Translations under genes and position numbers: made by a program
Shown: in pieces, positions 1-9,954 of the stretch
Numbering within the stretch: position 1 is the first letter of the stretch
Layout of the letters: every line of letters starts with the position of its first letter
NCBI GenBank assembly: GCA_964034945.1
Contig: OZ035961.1
Coordinates: 74,278,188 to 74,342,187, forward strand
Direction of reading: 5' to 3'
DNA from: Chrysopilus asiliformis
Taxonomy: Eukaryota; Arthropoda; Insecta; Diptera; Rhagionidae
DNA length: 64,000 nt
Notes under the pieces: generated by a model
What the model was told of the DNA's origin: nothing
Seen by the model: the letters and a program-made list of their open reading frames with translations, nothing else
Databases searched by the model: none

Positions 1-199
1 GCACAGCAAAATTGCCGGGCGCACATCTTGCCATCCTCCTATATGTCGGAGAGAGGAGTTGAGTGCGTGGTTCCTTCAGAACCGGTTGTACGTCGTCAAT
101 GAGCCGTCCGAGATGTATACATTCGATGGACCCAGAGGCTTACGCGCGATCGCGGGTGGCGGATCATCTCCGGATGGGGGACCAGCGACCATAGTCTCA
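1..199 (+). pseudogene. R1 retrotransposon ORF2 fragment (endonuclease domain)
   Basis: This stretch matches, base by base with scattered differences, the part of R1 ORF2 seen intact at about 29879-30110, which encodes the middle and end of the apurinic-like endonuclease domain. About 50 bases of that region are missing near position 140 and the reading frame is broken, so no protein can be made. The match stops at about 199, after which unrelated AT-rich sequence begins. The fragment is cut by the window edge, so its upstream extent is unknown. It comes from a more diverged R1 lineage than the two R1 copies further right. Confidence 0.85.
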
Positions 200-332
200 T
201 AAAATAAACTACAAAAGTTTCAATAATTACCGAAAATCATACACAATAAAAAGTTTGCAATTCCGAACTAAAAATGGCTCTCCTGTAAAATTTGTAAAAT
301 GTCAGTTACGACAGTTTACTTCTGGGGTACAG

Positions 333-688
333 ATATATTAGATTGCCCACAAGATATATGAAATGTGCAAAGTTGTAATTTTTGTTGCTCCCCGTCCATT
401 TTCGTGAAGTTTAGGTCAAAAAAATAAGATTTAAAAAAAAAGTAGGAATCTGTAGTGGAAAACCAGCCGGTTTTTCATTGAAGTTTCAAAAATAGACTTT
501 AAAATGGTGAATCCCTTTAACTGTCCGTAACTCCTATAATATTTAATTTTTCGTTGATGGTCTAAAGACAACTTTTGTAGAGGATAACTAGACGAACATC
601 TAATTCTCACGAAGTTTTGACCTACGGTTGAAATTTAATGCTTTTTGGTCCCAAAACAGCAATTTTTTAAGAACATTTTCATGAATTA
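333..688. repeat. Left arm, outer part, of a ~1-kb inverted repeat
   Basis: Positions 333-688 are the reverse complement of about 5651-5999, with only a few mismatches. The arm resumes at 3423 after the CACTG-ended element at 689-3422. Together 333-688 and 3423-4073 form one arm of about 1.0 kb, facing the arm at 5005-5999. The other arm is uninterrupted here and therefore shows what the sequence looked like before insertion. Confidence 0.9.
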
Positions 689-1058
689 CACTGGTCAACA
701 CGACTTTTTGCCGTTAAACAAATTATACATTTTCGGTATCTGACAGGCATAAGTATTAACAGAAAAATGTTAAAAATATTTCATTACATCGAATTATCTA
801 AATATACGACAAAGTATAATTTTTGGCATTAGTATTGGCGGTTTATCCCGTAACAACGATTCGGTCCCGCTCCGAGCAGCACCGAGCGAATAAAAGAAAA
901 GGACATACATTTCCCACAATATTGACAGCATATTGAAGTACTACAGTTAACGGCGTGTGAATTTCTTGTATTTTTTCAGCTCACTATTGCTTATTTTGTA
1001 GATTTTTGTTTGTTAATTTTCATACGTTCTGGTTGGGGTCGCATACTAAATACTTATA

Positions 1059-1542
1059 CAGTAGAACGCGCTTAAATGCAACACGCGTAAATGCAAAACT
1101 CGTGTCATTGCACGCAAAATTTGTGCATGGAAGATTTTTAAGCATTTTTCATATAAATATACACGGATAAATGAAACACGCTTAATTGCAATACTTGCTT
1201 AAATGCAACCACTTTCACATCCGCAAAAGTATAAATTATATGAAATTTTTCACGCTTAAATGCACATGTGCAAAAATGAAATGTGATTACCCAAAAAAAA
1301 GTTAGTATTGTTATTTTAATTTGATAAAATGAATTCTTAATTAGATTCTTTGTTTTTGTGTAGCCTCGTTGAATTTAAATGTTTATTACAGGAATATTAA
1401 AGTTGCATTTTTATCTTTTACTCGCATAATTGCACATTAATGTGCATTTATCCGTGCTTCCGTGCTACGTATAAATGCAAAACACGGATAAATGCACATA
1501 AAATTCTGCGAAATTCGATGTGCATTTAAGCGTGTTCTACTG
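1059..1542. mobile_element. Tigger/pogo-type MITE with TA duplication
   Basis: This 484-bp element starts CAGTAGAACGCGCTTAAATG and ends with a near-perfect reverse complement, and lies between two TA dinucleotides (1057-1058 and 1543-1544). TIRs beginning CAGTAGAAC with a TA target are typical of pogo/Tigger elements. The interior repeats short variants of TTAAATGCA in both orientations. It has no coding capacity and sits 15 bases upstream of the ATG of the protein relic at 1558. Confidence 0.8.
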
Positions 1543-1557
1543 TACCTAGTTTTCATT

Positions 1558-2010
1558 ATGCATCGAAAGTGCTTAAATTCTCTGGACCTCTTTTGTTTTA
1601 TTTGTCGGGAGTTTACTTCCCATTCCAATCGAGAACGGCCTACGCCACTAGTAAATAACGCATACAATTTGTACTTTGGTTTCAGTATTAGTCAGAGTAT
1701 TAATAAACCTTGGACGCCAAGTTTTTTTTGTTTAAGATGTGTCCTCTAGAACTATAAAGACTTGGGATGCAATATGTCTCTGAAAATTCATTTTCTTGAT
1801 TCCCATTTAGAGTTTTTCCCTAAAAACTTAGTTGCTGTAAGCGACGAGCACGGGGAGAGATTTCATCAAGACATTATGACAATGGAAAAGAGATATCAAA
1901 GAAAATGGTCATCAAGAATGCTGGCAGATTTTTGTTGGACATTAAAACGAGATCATCCATCATATTCATATAAAAGAGAAGCAAAACTTTTGAAAAAATC
2001 ATACGAATAA
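1558..2010 (+). pseudogene. Internally deleted transposon protein (N- and C-terminal ends joined)
   Basis: One frame runs from ATG 1558 to TAA 2010 with a single in-frame stop at 1747-1749. The first 63 codons carry a CFIC pair and a CLRC pair, a probable zinc-binding N-terminus. The last 80 or so codons carry the motif SDEHGERFHQDI followed by MEKRYQ and LADFCWTL. From memory these are the two ends of a widespread arthropod and Hydra protein family of roughly 600 residues, found in many copies and probably transposon-encoded. The middle is missing here. Its position inside the CACTG element suggests it is the remnant of that element's transposase, which is inference. It cannot be functional as it stands. 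Confidence 0.65.
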
Positions 2011-2140
2011 ATTTATAAAAATTAAATATTTAAAAAATTCCTGTTTTTTTATTTTTTTTAAATAAACAGAATTTCCTAAGAAAATGGGTGTTTCTGCTAT
2101 TTTTTACAGACATATTATAAATAATCTAATACCAGGGTAT

Positions 2141-3358
2141 TAGGGTGTTTCATTTTATTAGGCAAAAAATAAAATCTAAAATTTTTGCAGACTTTGCTTA
2201 CGCCCCGAGTCTCAGTGATGAAAAATATTTATATGCCAAATTTTAAGAAGATTGGATAATATTTAGGGGTGGCACACTTTGATCACTTTTCGTCAAACTA
2301 CCTAGTCTAGCCATAAATACTGACACAAGGGAAAATTGATGCCAAATGAGAACGCATTGGTATTTTTCAAAACTTTTTTTTTATATTTATTGGGCCACAC
2401 AACAGCCACAAATCATAGAACACATTATTCGAAAATACTGCCATTTGATTTAACACCACGCCTTTAACGATGGAGCCAACAGGGCTGCAAAATACGCGCT
2501 CGATCTATTTGAAAGTTGTCCAATGTTTTTGTTGAAATCCTTCAAGGACTCAATATTTTGGTGTCTTTTTGGCAAATCATGCTCACTACAGTCCAACGGG
2601 TCTAGTTCAACGACTTAAGATCTGAACTTCCGGGGGCGGACTTTTGGAGGCATGAAGTCATGAAAATTGTTTTTGAGCCTTTTTGTGAAAAAGAAGCGCA
2701 AACGGCAGCCAAATTTGCTCAAGAAACTGTTTAAAATGTATAGTTAGGCATGTAAACGAAAACTTATTCAAAAATGGGGACTGGAATTTTCCACAGGATT
2801 CATTTCTGGCTCCAAAAGCCAAATGACCACAAAAAATGCTTCAAAATCAAATTTATGATTTCATTAGAAGCGAAGAGTTGAATAACTCAACGTTTTGGAC
2901 TATAAACTATGATCTACTTTAGAGAATATGGTGTGCTAAACAAACACTCGCTAACATTGAATCCATGCAGCAGGAATCAAACCGCTTTGGACAACTTTCA
3001 AATAGATCGAGCGCGTATTTTGCAGCCCTGTTGGCTCCATCGTTAAAGGCGTGGTGTTAAATCAAATGGCGGTATTTTCGAATAATGTGTTCTATGATTT
3101 GTGGCTGTTGTGTGGCCCAATAAATATAAAAAAAAAGTTTTGAAAAATACCAATGCGTTCTCATTTGGCATCAATTTTCCCTTGTGTCAGTATTTATGGC
3201 TAGACTAGGTAGTTTGACGAAAAGTGATCAAAGTGTGCCACCCCTAAATATTATCCAATCTTCTTAAAATTTGGCATATAAATATTTTTCATCACTGAGA
3301 CTCGGGGCGTAAGCAAAGTCATATGAAAATCACATCTTTGGAAAAATGAAACACCCTA
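2141..3358. mobile_element. hAT-type fold-back element with 8-bp target duplication
   Basis: The 1218-bp element starts TAGGGTGTTTCAT and ends with its reverse complement. It is flanked by the 8-bp direct repeat CAGGGTAT (2133-2140 and 3359-3366). Inverted arms of roughly 380 bp (about 2141-2521 and 2989-3358) pair almost fully, apart from a diverged patch about 15-50 bp from the ends. The central loop of about 470 bp has no credible ORF. An 8-bp duplication and a TAGGG start fit the hAT superfamily. Confidence 0.8.
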
Positions 3359-3422
3359 CAGGGTATGAAAAAAAACATTTGCAAAGAACGGCAAAATTTT
3401 TTTTTCTTTTTGTTGATCAGTG

Positions 3423-4073
3423 TTATTTTCTTTAAATGTATTTTTTGCACTTTCTAAAGGGTGGAATATTTCTTCTGGTAAGCCTATGTTCTAGAGAATG
3501 AAATGTAGATTTATTTAAAAAAAAAATATGCCGATCTAAAGTTATACGGCATACATACAGACCGACAAACAGACAGATTTATGAACATCCTAAATTTTTT
3601 GTCTGAAACGGATTTTGTACTGGTCAGAAGTATTGAAAAGTATATTTTTTTTAAGTTTTTCCGATATTCTTATTTGTTATAAAACATTTTAACCCTTAAT
3701 TTATGAGGTGAAAATCATATGCATAAATGATGAGGTGGTTTCCAATGGACTTGTTCTAATCACATACCAAATCCGTGCTTTTAACTCGGTACACAACACC
3801 ATACTGTATGAAGGTACTGAAGATTTAGTCACTGTGCTGAAAACATGAGAAATAGCAAAGAGAGAAAAGTCAATGTGGGTCCAGTGGACCCACCTCATCA
3901 ATTAAGGGTTAAAATACAAAATTTAATGGAATTTTTTTAAAATTTTTTTCTTGAAATTGTTCATAATTTTTTGTTAAATATTCAATGAATTTTGCTTTCG
4001 AATAGCTTTGCATTGATATTTGTTTATAATGCTGTTCCATCGCATGCAGGATATACTGTTTTTGTTACTCCTG
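3423..4073. repeat. Left arm, inner part, of the ~1-kb inverted repeat
   Basis: Reverse complement of about 5005-5651. It contains one copy of a 216-bp piggyBac-type MITE (3693-3908). Its inner end, about 4020-4073, is an inverted copy of the end of the coding relic at 4762-5132, so part of a gene was duplicated in inverted orientation. Confidence 0.9.
3693..3908. mobile_element. piggyBac-type MITE, left-arm copy
   Basis: The element lies between TTAA at 3689-3692 and TTAA at 3909-3912. Its 18-bp ends CCCTTAATTTATGAGGTG and the complement of CACCTCATCAATTAAGGG differ at one base. A perfect short palindrome around GGGTCCAGTGGACCC lies near the right end. A TTAA target with CCC ends is the piggyBac signature. 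The 216-bp interior is non-coding. Confidence 0.85.
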
Positions 4074-4761
4074 CAGTGGTATTGTGATTGCAAAGTGAGA
4101 AAATGTTTTTGCGTGAGAAAACTGAATAAGTGAGTTTTCTCATTATTTGGTATTCTGATCACAAATACGGGAGAATTTCACCGTGAAATTTCTCACCTCG
4201 AAATGTCAAAAAATCCGCCACCCATTTCGGACGTGGAAACGAAAAGTGAGTTTATGTGGGCGAAATAAATGAAAGCAAAAGCGATTACTTTTAAATGGTA
4301 TTTCTTTTATTCGAAACTAATAAAAATTGTATTCCGCACATATATTGCTAGAAGAAAGTAACTACCAGACAGAGAGAAGCTGTTATAAATTTTATGTGTA
4401 AAATTTCCTATGTAATCAAAAGTGCAAAAAAAATGTTGAAATACCGCACAAATGATGTTTCAAATGTTGAAACATCTAGAGAACCATTTATATTGTTTAT
4501 AATACAAAAAACTGTAACACTTTTCTTGAATTTAGTTAAAATTTGCAAAATAGCAACCAAAAACCACTTTGAAATATAAATTTAGCATATTCTGTAATAG
4601 ATTTGTATTAAGTATGTACTAGGTTTCAGTTGGAAAATCATAATACCGAATTCTTCAAAGGTGAAGTGGAAATGAATAGGCGAGAAATCTCATGTGTGAG
4701 TTTTTCCACCTTTTTTACAGATTAAAATCACAATACCGCTGCTGGTGCCTTAGGACAGTAT
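4074..4761. other. Palindrome loop, no recognised gene
   Basis: AT-rich sequence between the palindrome arms. I see only short accidental ORFs and no TIRs or family motifs. It probably includes non-coding or decayed upstream sequence of the protein relic that follows. Confidence 0.4.
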
Positions 4762-5132
4762 TATATCGAGTCATCAGAATTGTGCGATTTTGTTAGTAAT
4801 AACACATACTTTTTCTTTAATAAAATATTAAATCAAGAAATCACTGGTATAAGGAACAATTTTTTGACTGCCGATCCACCAACATGGGAGGAAGACGAGA
4901 ACTACATCGCTGCGAAGGCAATGATTAAAAATTTACTTGTTGTTAATGATATAGCAGAGCGTGGAGTAGCTTTGATGACTCGATATAATACTGTTCTAAC
5001 GCACCAGGAGTAACAAAAACAGTATATCCTTCATGCGATGGAACAGCATTATAAACAAATATCAATGCAAAGCTATTCGAAAGCAAAATTCATTGAATAT
5101 TTAACAAAAAATTATGAACAATTTCAAGAAAC
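4762..5132 (+). pseudogene. C-terminal relic of a repetitive arthropod protein of unknown function
   Basis: The frame reads ESSELCDFVSNN, then WEEDENYIAAKAMIK, then VVNDIAERGVALM and LTHQE before a stop at 5011-5013. The same frame continues past the stop as QKQYILHAMEQHYKQ. From memory the ND(I/V)AERGVAL motif followed by an acidic-QKQ motif ends a family of uncharacterised proteins present in many copies in arthropod genomes, probably transposon-derived. The stop is one base from a glutamate codon. The last part of the frame lies inside the right palindrome arm and is therefore also present inverted near 4020-4073. Function unknown. Confidence 0.5.
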
Positions 5133-5999
5133 AAAAAAAAAATCCATTAAATTTTGTATTTTAACCCTTAATTGATGAGGTGGGTCCACTGGACCCACAT
5201 TGACTTTTCTCTCTTTGCTATTTCTCATGTTTTCAGCACAGTGACTAAATCTTCAGTACCTTCATACAGTATGGTATTGTGTACCGAGTTAAAAGCACGG
5301 ATTTGGTATGTGATTAGAACAAGTCCATTGGAAACCACCTCATCATTTACGCATATGATTTTCACCTCATAAATTAAGGGTTAAAATGTTTTATAACAAA
5401 TAAGAATATCGGAAAAACTTAAAAAAAATATACTTTTCAATACTTCTGACCAGTACAAAATCCGTTTCAGACAAAAAATTTAGGATGTTCATAAATCTGT
5501 CTGTTTGTCGGTCTGTATGTATGCCGTATAACTTTAGATCGGCATATTTTTTTTTTTTAAATAAATCTACATTTCATTCTCTAGAACATAGGCTTACCAG
5601 AAGAAATATTCCACCCTTTAGAAAGTGCAAAAAATACATTTAAAGAAAATAATTCATGAAAATGTTCTTAAAAAATCGCTGTTTTGGGACCAAAAAAGCA
5701 TTAAATTTCAACCGTAGGTCAAAACTTCGTGAGAATTAGATGTTCGTCTAGTTATCCTCTACAAAAGTTGTCTTTAGACCATCAACGAAAAATTAAATAT
5801 TATAGGAGTTACGGACAGTTAAAGCGATTCACCATTTTAAAGTCTATTTTTGAAACTTCAATGAAAAACCGGCTGGGTTTTTTCTACTACAGATTCCTAC
5901 TTTTTTTTTAAATCTTATTTTTTTGACCTAAACTTCACGAAAATGGACGGGGAGCAACAGAAATCACAACTTTACACATTTCATATATCTTGTGGGCAA
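5005..5999. repeat. Right arm of the ~1-kb inverted repeat
   Basis: Pairs with 333-688 plus 3423-4073. It lacks the CACTG element and so is the empty-site reference for it. It holds the second copy of the 216-bp piggyBac-type MITE. Its outer end is interrupted at 5999 by a Helitron; the expected continuation TCTAATATAT reappears at 7324. Confidence 0.9.
5165..5380. mobile_element. piggyBac-type MITE, right-arm copy
   Basis: Same 216-bp element as at 3693-3908 in the opposite orientation, between TTAA at 5161-5164 and TTAA at 5381-5384. Presence in both arms at the same relative site means it was there before the inverted duplication, or was copied by arm-to-arm conversion. Confidence 0.85.
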
Positions 6000-7323
6000 T
6001 CTATCTATATATATAAAAATGGATGTATGTATGTATGTATGTATGTATGTATGTGGCTTATAGACTTCTAAGCCGCTGAACCGATTTTGACCAAATTTTC
6101 AGGAAAACTTTAGATTAGCACAGAGGGTGTTTCTGTGAAGTTTGGTGCACCTACCCCTTAAGCTTCCCCCCTCTCCCATACAATCCAAAAAGTTATTTGC
6201 AAATTTCTCGAAAACGGTTCACTTTATTGCAAAACTCCTAGAACAAACAGTGTTTAGAATCCAATTCTACATAAATACTCAATACATGAAAATTCAATTG
6301 GAACACCTTTTGAAATTCTTATTGCAAAATTTCACTCTAATAAAAAATGTTGTATGTTTGTTTCTTTATGACTTTACCTCCTACAACGTTATTATATTGG
6401 GTAACCTTCTACTCCAAATGAAAATTCAATTGGAACACCTTTTGAAATTCTTATTGCAAAATTTCACTCTAATAAAAAATGTTGTATGTTTGTTTCTTTA
6501 TGACTTTACCTCCTACAACGTTATTATATTGGGTAACCTGCTACTCCAAAAACTCATTAAAAAAAGGAATCTATATATATAGTAATCGATGGGGAAAGGA
6601 AGAAGCGAATCTATATGACATGTTGCCATCAATACTTCGCTGTTCGTCGTTTGAATGTATTTACACTTGCCATGTGTTGCCACTGTTTTGTGTTGCCACT
6701 GACGTTTTGCATTGCTATTAATAAATTTGAATTCCGAAACGTTAAAGAATTAAAGTTTTCTGAGTATTTAAATACAGTATTTTGGGGAAAAAAGCAGTAA
6801 TGCAGTATTGGAGTCTGAAAAACAATATAATACTGCGAAAAACAGTATAGATACCATCGTTATGTATAGCCCTCACCTGCTATCTTCTGCAATTCTAAAG
6901 GGATTTGGTGCTTCAATGTATGACATGAATGAAAAAGAACGACATTTCCCACAATATTGTCTTTCGCCGTGTGGATAACCACCTTTTACCGTTATTGAAT
7001 ATATTGTAAGTAAACAGTACGATTTTGTAATACACCGTTGGGTCACAAAGAAAAATGTCTCTAAAAAAATTTCCCTTTTTTGGGTTAACTATATGCATTT
7101 GACTCGAGGCCGAAGGCCGAGTAAAGAAGAAGGCGAGAGCTGAAATATATTTAAATAATTTTACGTAACATCTCCATACATCAAATTCCAACAATTCAAG
7201 TGCGAGGGGCGAGGCCGAAGGCCGAGTAGTTGTGGAGGCCGTAGGCCGACGGGGGCAGGGAGACCGAAGGCCGACCTGTGGAAGGGGGATGAACCGCGAA
7301 GCGGTTCGGGGCGCAGCCCCTAG
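6000..7323 (+). mobile_element. Non-autonomous Helitron
   Basis: The 5' end reads TCTATCTATATATATAAAA and the 3' end is GGGGCGCAGCCCCTAG, ending CTAG before T, preceded by the perfect hairpin GAACCGCGAAGCGGTTC (7291-7307). Insertion is between A5999 and T7324 with no duplication, as Helitrons do. The opposite palindrome arm at 332-346 shows the empty site. The last 250 bases are rich in short GC stems of the form GAGGCCGAAGGCC. A 132-bp tandem duplication lies inside. No Rep/helicase is encoded. Confidence 0.85.
6286..6549. repeat. 132-bp tandem duplication inside the Helitron
   Basis: Positions 6286-6417 repeat at 6418-6549 with about one difference. The duplication creates an open frame of 146 codons (6142-6582) that encodes the same 44-residue stretch twice. 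I see no family resemblance and regard that frame as accidental. Confidence 0.9.
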
Positions 7324-7336
7324 TCTAATATATATA

Positions 7337-9290
7337 CAGTACGCCCTCGGTTTACGCAACCCTCGATTTGCGCAACTCCTCGATTTTCGCAACCACCATT
7401 TTTTTAGCATTACTGACTCTGTAAATGCAACCACACGTGCTAATTGGACCTCGATAAACGCAACTTTCGCTTACGTTTTTATTTTTTCACTTCATCTAAA
7501 TGTGTCATTCTGGCAGTTATTTTACAGTTAGAATTATTTCTCATTCCCTTTATTGTATTGTTACTTTGTGATCTGTGTGATCTATTTGTGCGCATTTATT
7601 TTGATGTTTGTCTCGAGCAGTAATGATGGCAGTTGTGAAAAAAGTTGTAAAGTTGTCGATTAAAAGTAAAAGTGAAATTTTGGAAAAACTTCGCAAAGAG
7701 GTATCTGCTAAATTATTGTGTCAGGAATACAAAGTGCACAAATCGACCATAACAAGGATCGAAAGGCAAGAAAATACAATCCGGAAGTTTGTCAGCAATA
7801 CTGAAACTGGCCCAGGAAAGCGTATAACTCTAAAAAAAATGTGAATTCCTAAGGTTGGAAAAGGCTTTATACACAAGGTTCTTAAAACAAATAAAACATA
7901 ATGTGCCAAATTTTAAAATCAAAAGCATGTCAATTGCATGAAAAAATCAAAGAAACTCCTGGATCATTTAACGCGAGCAACGGTTGGTTTGCAAATTTTA
8001 AAAAGCGCCATGGCATACGTCTGTTAAAAATTTGTGGTGAGAAGCTTTCTAACAAGCCACAACTTGTTGAACCGTTTTTAGTTAATCTTAAAAATAAAAT
8101 AAAGGAGCTCAGCTTGACACCACATCAGATTTACAATGCGACAAGTCTGGGCTGTTTTATAGACTCTTGCCTGCTAAAACACTTGTCAGTTTTGAAGAAT
8201 CTTCAGCACCTGGTCGTAAAGTAAGCAAAGAGAGGCTGACTTTTCATGCTTGTACAAATTCTACTGCCACCCATAGGGTCATATTATTCGTCATCGGAAA
8301 ATCGCTAAATCCGAGAGCTTTTAAAATTTTTCGAGAGAAGCCCGTTGTGTATAACGCTAATAAAAACGCGTAGATGACTTTCCAACTCTTTTAGCACTGG
8401 TTTCATAACACATTTGTTCCTGAGGTAAATTAGTCTTAATAAAACGGATCTTTTAACAACGAAGATTCTATTTTTTTTAAGGTACAGCGATTTCTTGAAT
8501 CGAAAGGTCTCGAAAAAAAGCGTTATTACCCTGTCATCCCAAAGATGGGGAATTAAAAAGTGCTGATGGTATGATTCATGTTATGTGCTTTCCGGCAAAT
8601 TACACTGCCATTCTACAGCCGATAGACCAAAACGCTATTAACTTGACAAAATTGTACTACAAAAAAAGCCTTTTAGTACATTTACTCGGAAGTGATGGAT
8701 CGGACTTAGAAGCCAAAATTAAAGAATTTAATCTACGAAATGCAATATGCCTTTTGGCTAATGCGTGGGAAAATTTCGAGCCTAGCTCAATTGAGAAATG
8801 CTGGAACGTTTTGATTGTTCCTAATAACGAATGTCATGATTGGGAGTGGACTGATGAGGATGATTTACCCCTGAGTGTAATTCAAGCACAAATAGCGAAC
8901 AAATCCTCAACGATCACATCCAATTGTGATTTACTTCATGAAATTTCACCCAACATCGGGATTTCTAATGGTGATATTAATAGCTGGATTGACGAATTAG
9001 AAACCAACGTTGAACCCAATTTCAGTGTTCCAGATACAGATGATATCGAAAGCGGGAATGAAAGCGGAAATGAAACCGACGAAGTGGCTCCTTTATCCCA
9101 AATTAAAACTGAAACTGCAATTCAATCTCTGAGTATCTCAATTAAATGGGCTGAGGATAATGGAGCTTCAATTCAAGATATTTTATCTTTACAAAAATTA
9201 CGAGAATACGCAGTTTTAAAGAATTTGCAATCGAAAAAAATACAGACCAAAATTAGTAGATTTTTTAATTCAAAATAGGCTCAAAATTGT
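7337..9290 (+). mobile_element. Tigger/pogo DNA transposon, 3' TIR not found
   Basis: The 5' TIR starts CAGTACGCCCTCGGTTTACG after TA (7335-7336), followed by repeats of the form CTCGATTTNCGCAAC. It carries a decayed transposase (7623-9278). I cannot find a matching 3' TIR downstream; sequence after 9290 goes through a T-rich run and a C-run into a satellite, so the 3' end has been lost or replaced. Confidence 0.8.
7623..9278 (+). pseudogene. Tigger-type (CENP-B/DDE) transposase, frameshifted
   Basis: The N-terminus (7623-7844) is a psq-like helix-turn-helix with LLCQEYKVHKSTITRI. It is followed by a Tc5/CENP-B second DNA-binding domain (about 7850-8110; WFANFKKRHGI), then the DDE domain. 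Motifs in the expected order are APGRKVSKERLTFHAC, IGKSLNPRAFK, then CFPANYTAILQPIDQN with the third catalytic aspartate. The first catalytic motif reads DKSGLF rather than D(E)SGLF. The DNAPSH-type motif holding the second aspartate is lost around 8530. Frames change near 7840, near 8139 and between 8373 and 8571. The acidic C-terminal tail (9040-9090, NESGNESGNETDE) is typical. Inactive. Confidence 0.85.
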
Positions 9291-9400
9291 ATGTGTTAAA
9301 ATTACATTTGTGCCCAAACTTTTCCATACCTTTACTTAAAAGAGGATTAGACTGGTTTTTTTTTTTTACTTTTTTGTTGGAAGTTTTAATTAATTATGTT

Positions 9401-9419
9401 CCCCCCCCCCCCCCCCCCC
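9401..9419. repeat. Poly-C run
   Basis: About 19 consecutive C followed by T- and C-rich sequence to 9470. A homopolymer of this length is prone to length error in sequencing. Confidence 0.9.
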
Positions 9420-9479
9420 TTTCCCCCTCCCCTCCGCTCCGACCCAACCCATCTCCCTAACACTTCCCTAACTTCCCAC

Positions 9480-9950
9480 GATAATCTTCATTACGATAAA
9501 TTGTTCTTACGATAAATTGTTCTTACGATAAATTGTCTTACGATAAATTCTGTGGTCACAAGGAAAAACCGCTTAAGTCGAGTTATGTGGTTTTAAAGGT
9601 TGGTGCATATTTGATTTCTCCTTATCCAGTTCTATATTCTGTCAAAATTTGGTTTTCATGCTGTACCCCTATGAGGAATGGCAGAGCAAAAACCATATAA
9701 CCTAAGTCAGTTTTGCTTGCAAAAACAAAAATAATCAAAACTTTAAACCCAAATTACTCAAAACACGCTTTTTCGACTTAGGCGGTTTTTCCTTGTGACC
9801 ACAGAATTGTCCTTACGATAAATTGTCTCACGATAAATTGTTGTTGTAAATTGTTCTTACGATAAATTGGTCTTACGATAAATTGTTTTACGATAAATTG
9901 TTCACGATAAATTGTTTCACGATAAATTGTTTACGATAAATTGACCGGTA
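9480..9950. repeat. 16-bp satellite (CGATAAATTGTTCTTA) split by a MITE
   Basis: About a dozen head-to-tail variants of the unit TTACGATAAATTGTTC lie at 9480-9549 and 9805-9950. Units vary from 12 to 17 bp, mostly in the linker after ATTG. The array is interrupted by a 255-bp inverted-ended insert. Confidence 0.85.
9550..9804. mobile_element. MITE with CTGTGGTCACAAGG ends inside the satellite
   Basis: The ends CTGTGGTCACAAGGAAAAAC and its reverse complement are near-perfect over about 33 bp. AATT is present on both sides, consistent with a 4-bp target duplication, and removing the insert restores the satellite phase. Non-coding; superfamily not assigned. Confidence 0.75.
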
Positions 9951-9954
9951 ATAA

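Larger units (their letters stand above)
689..3422. mobile_element. CACTG-terminated DNA transposon, internally deleted and nested
   Basis: The element begins CACTGGTCAACA and ends with the reverse complement of CACTGATCAACA. It is flanked by a 3-bp duplication TTA (686-688 and 3423-3425). The empty site is visible in the opposite palindrome arm near 5651, where the flanks join without it. Inside are a Tigger-type MITE (1059-1542), a protein relic (1558-2010) and a hAT-type fold-back element (2141-3358). CACTG termini with a 3-bp duplication suggest the CMC (CACTA/Mirage/Chapaev) group. That superfamily assignment is inference; the boundaries are seen directly. Confidence 0.75.

Noticed and set aside
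6142..6582. 146-codon ORF in the Helitron
   Set aside because: Created by a 132-bp tandem duplication, with no family resemblance and no supporting start context.
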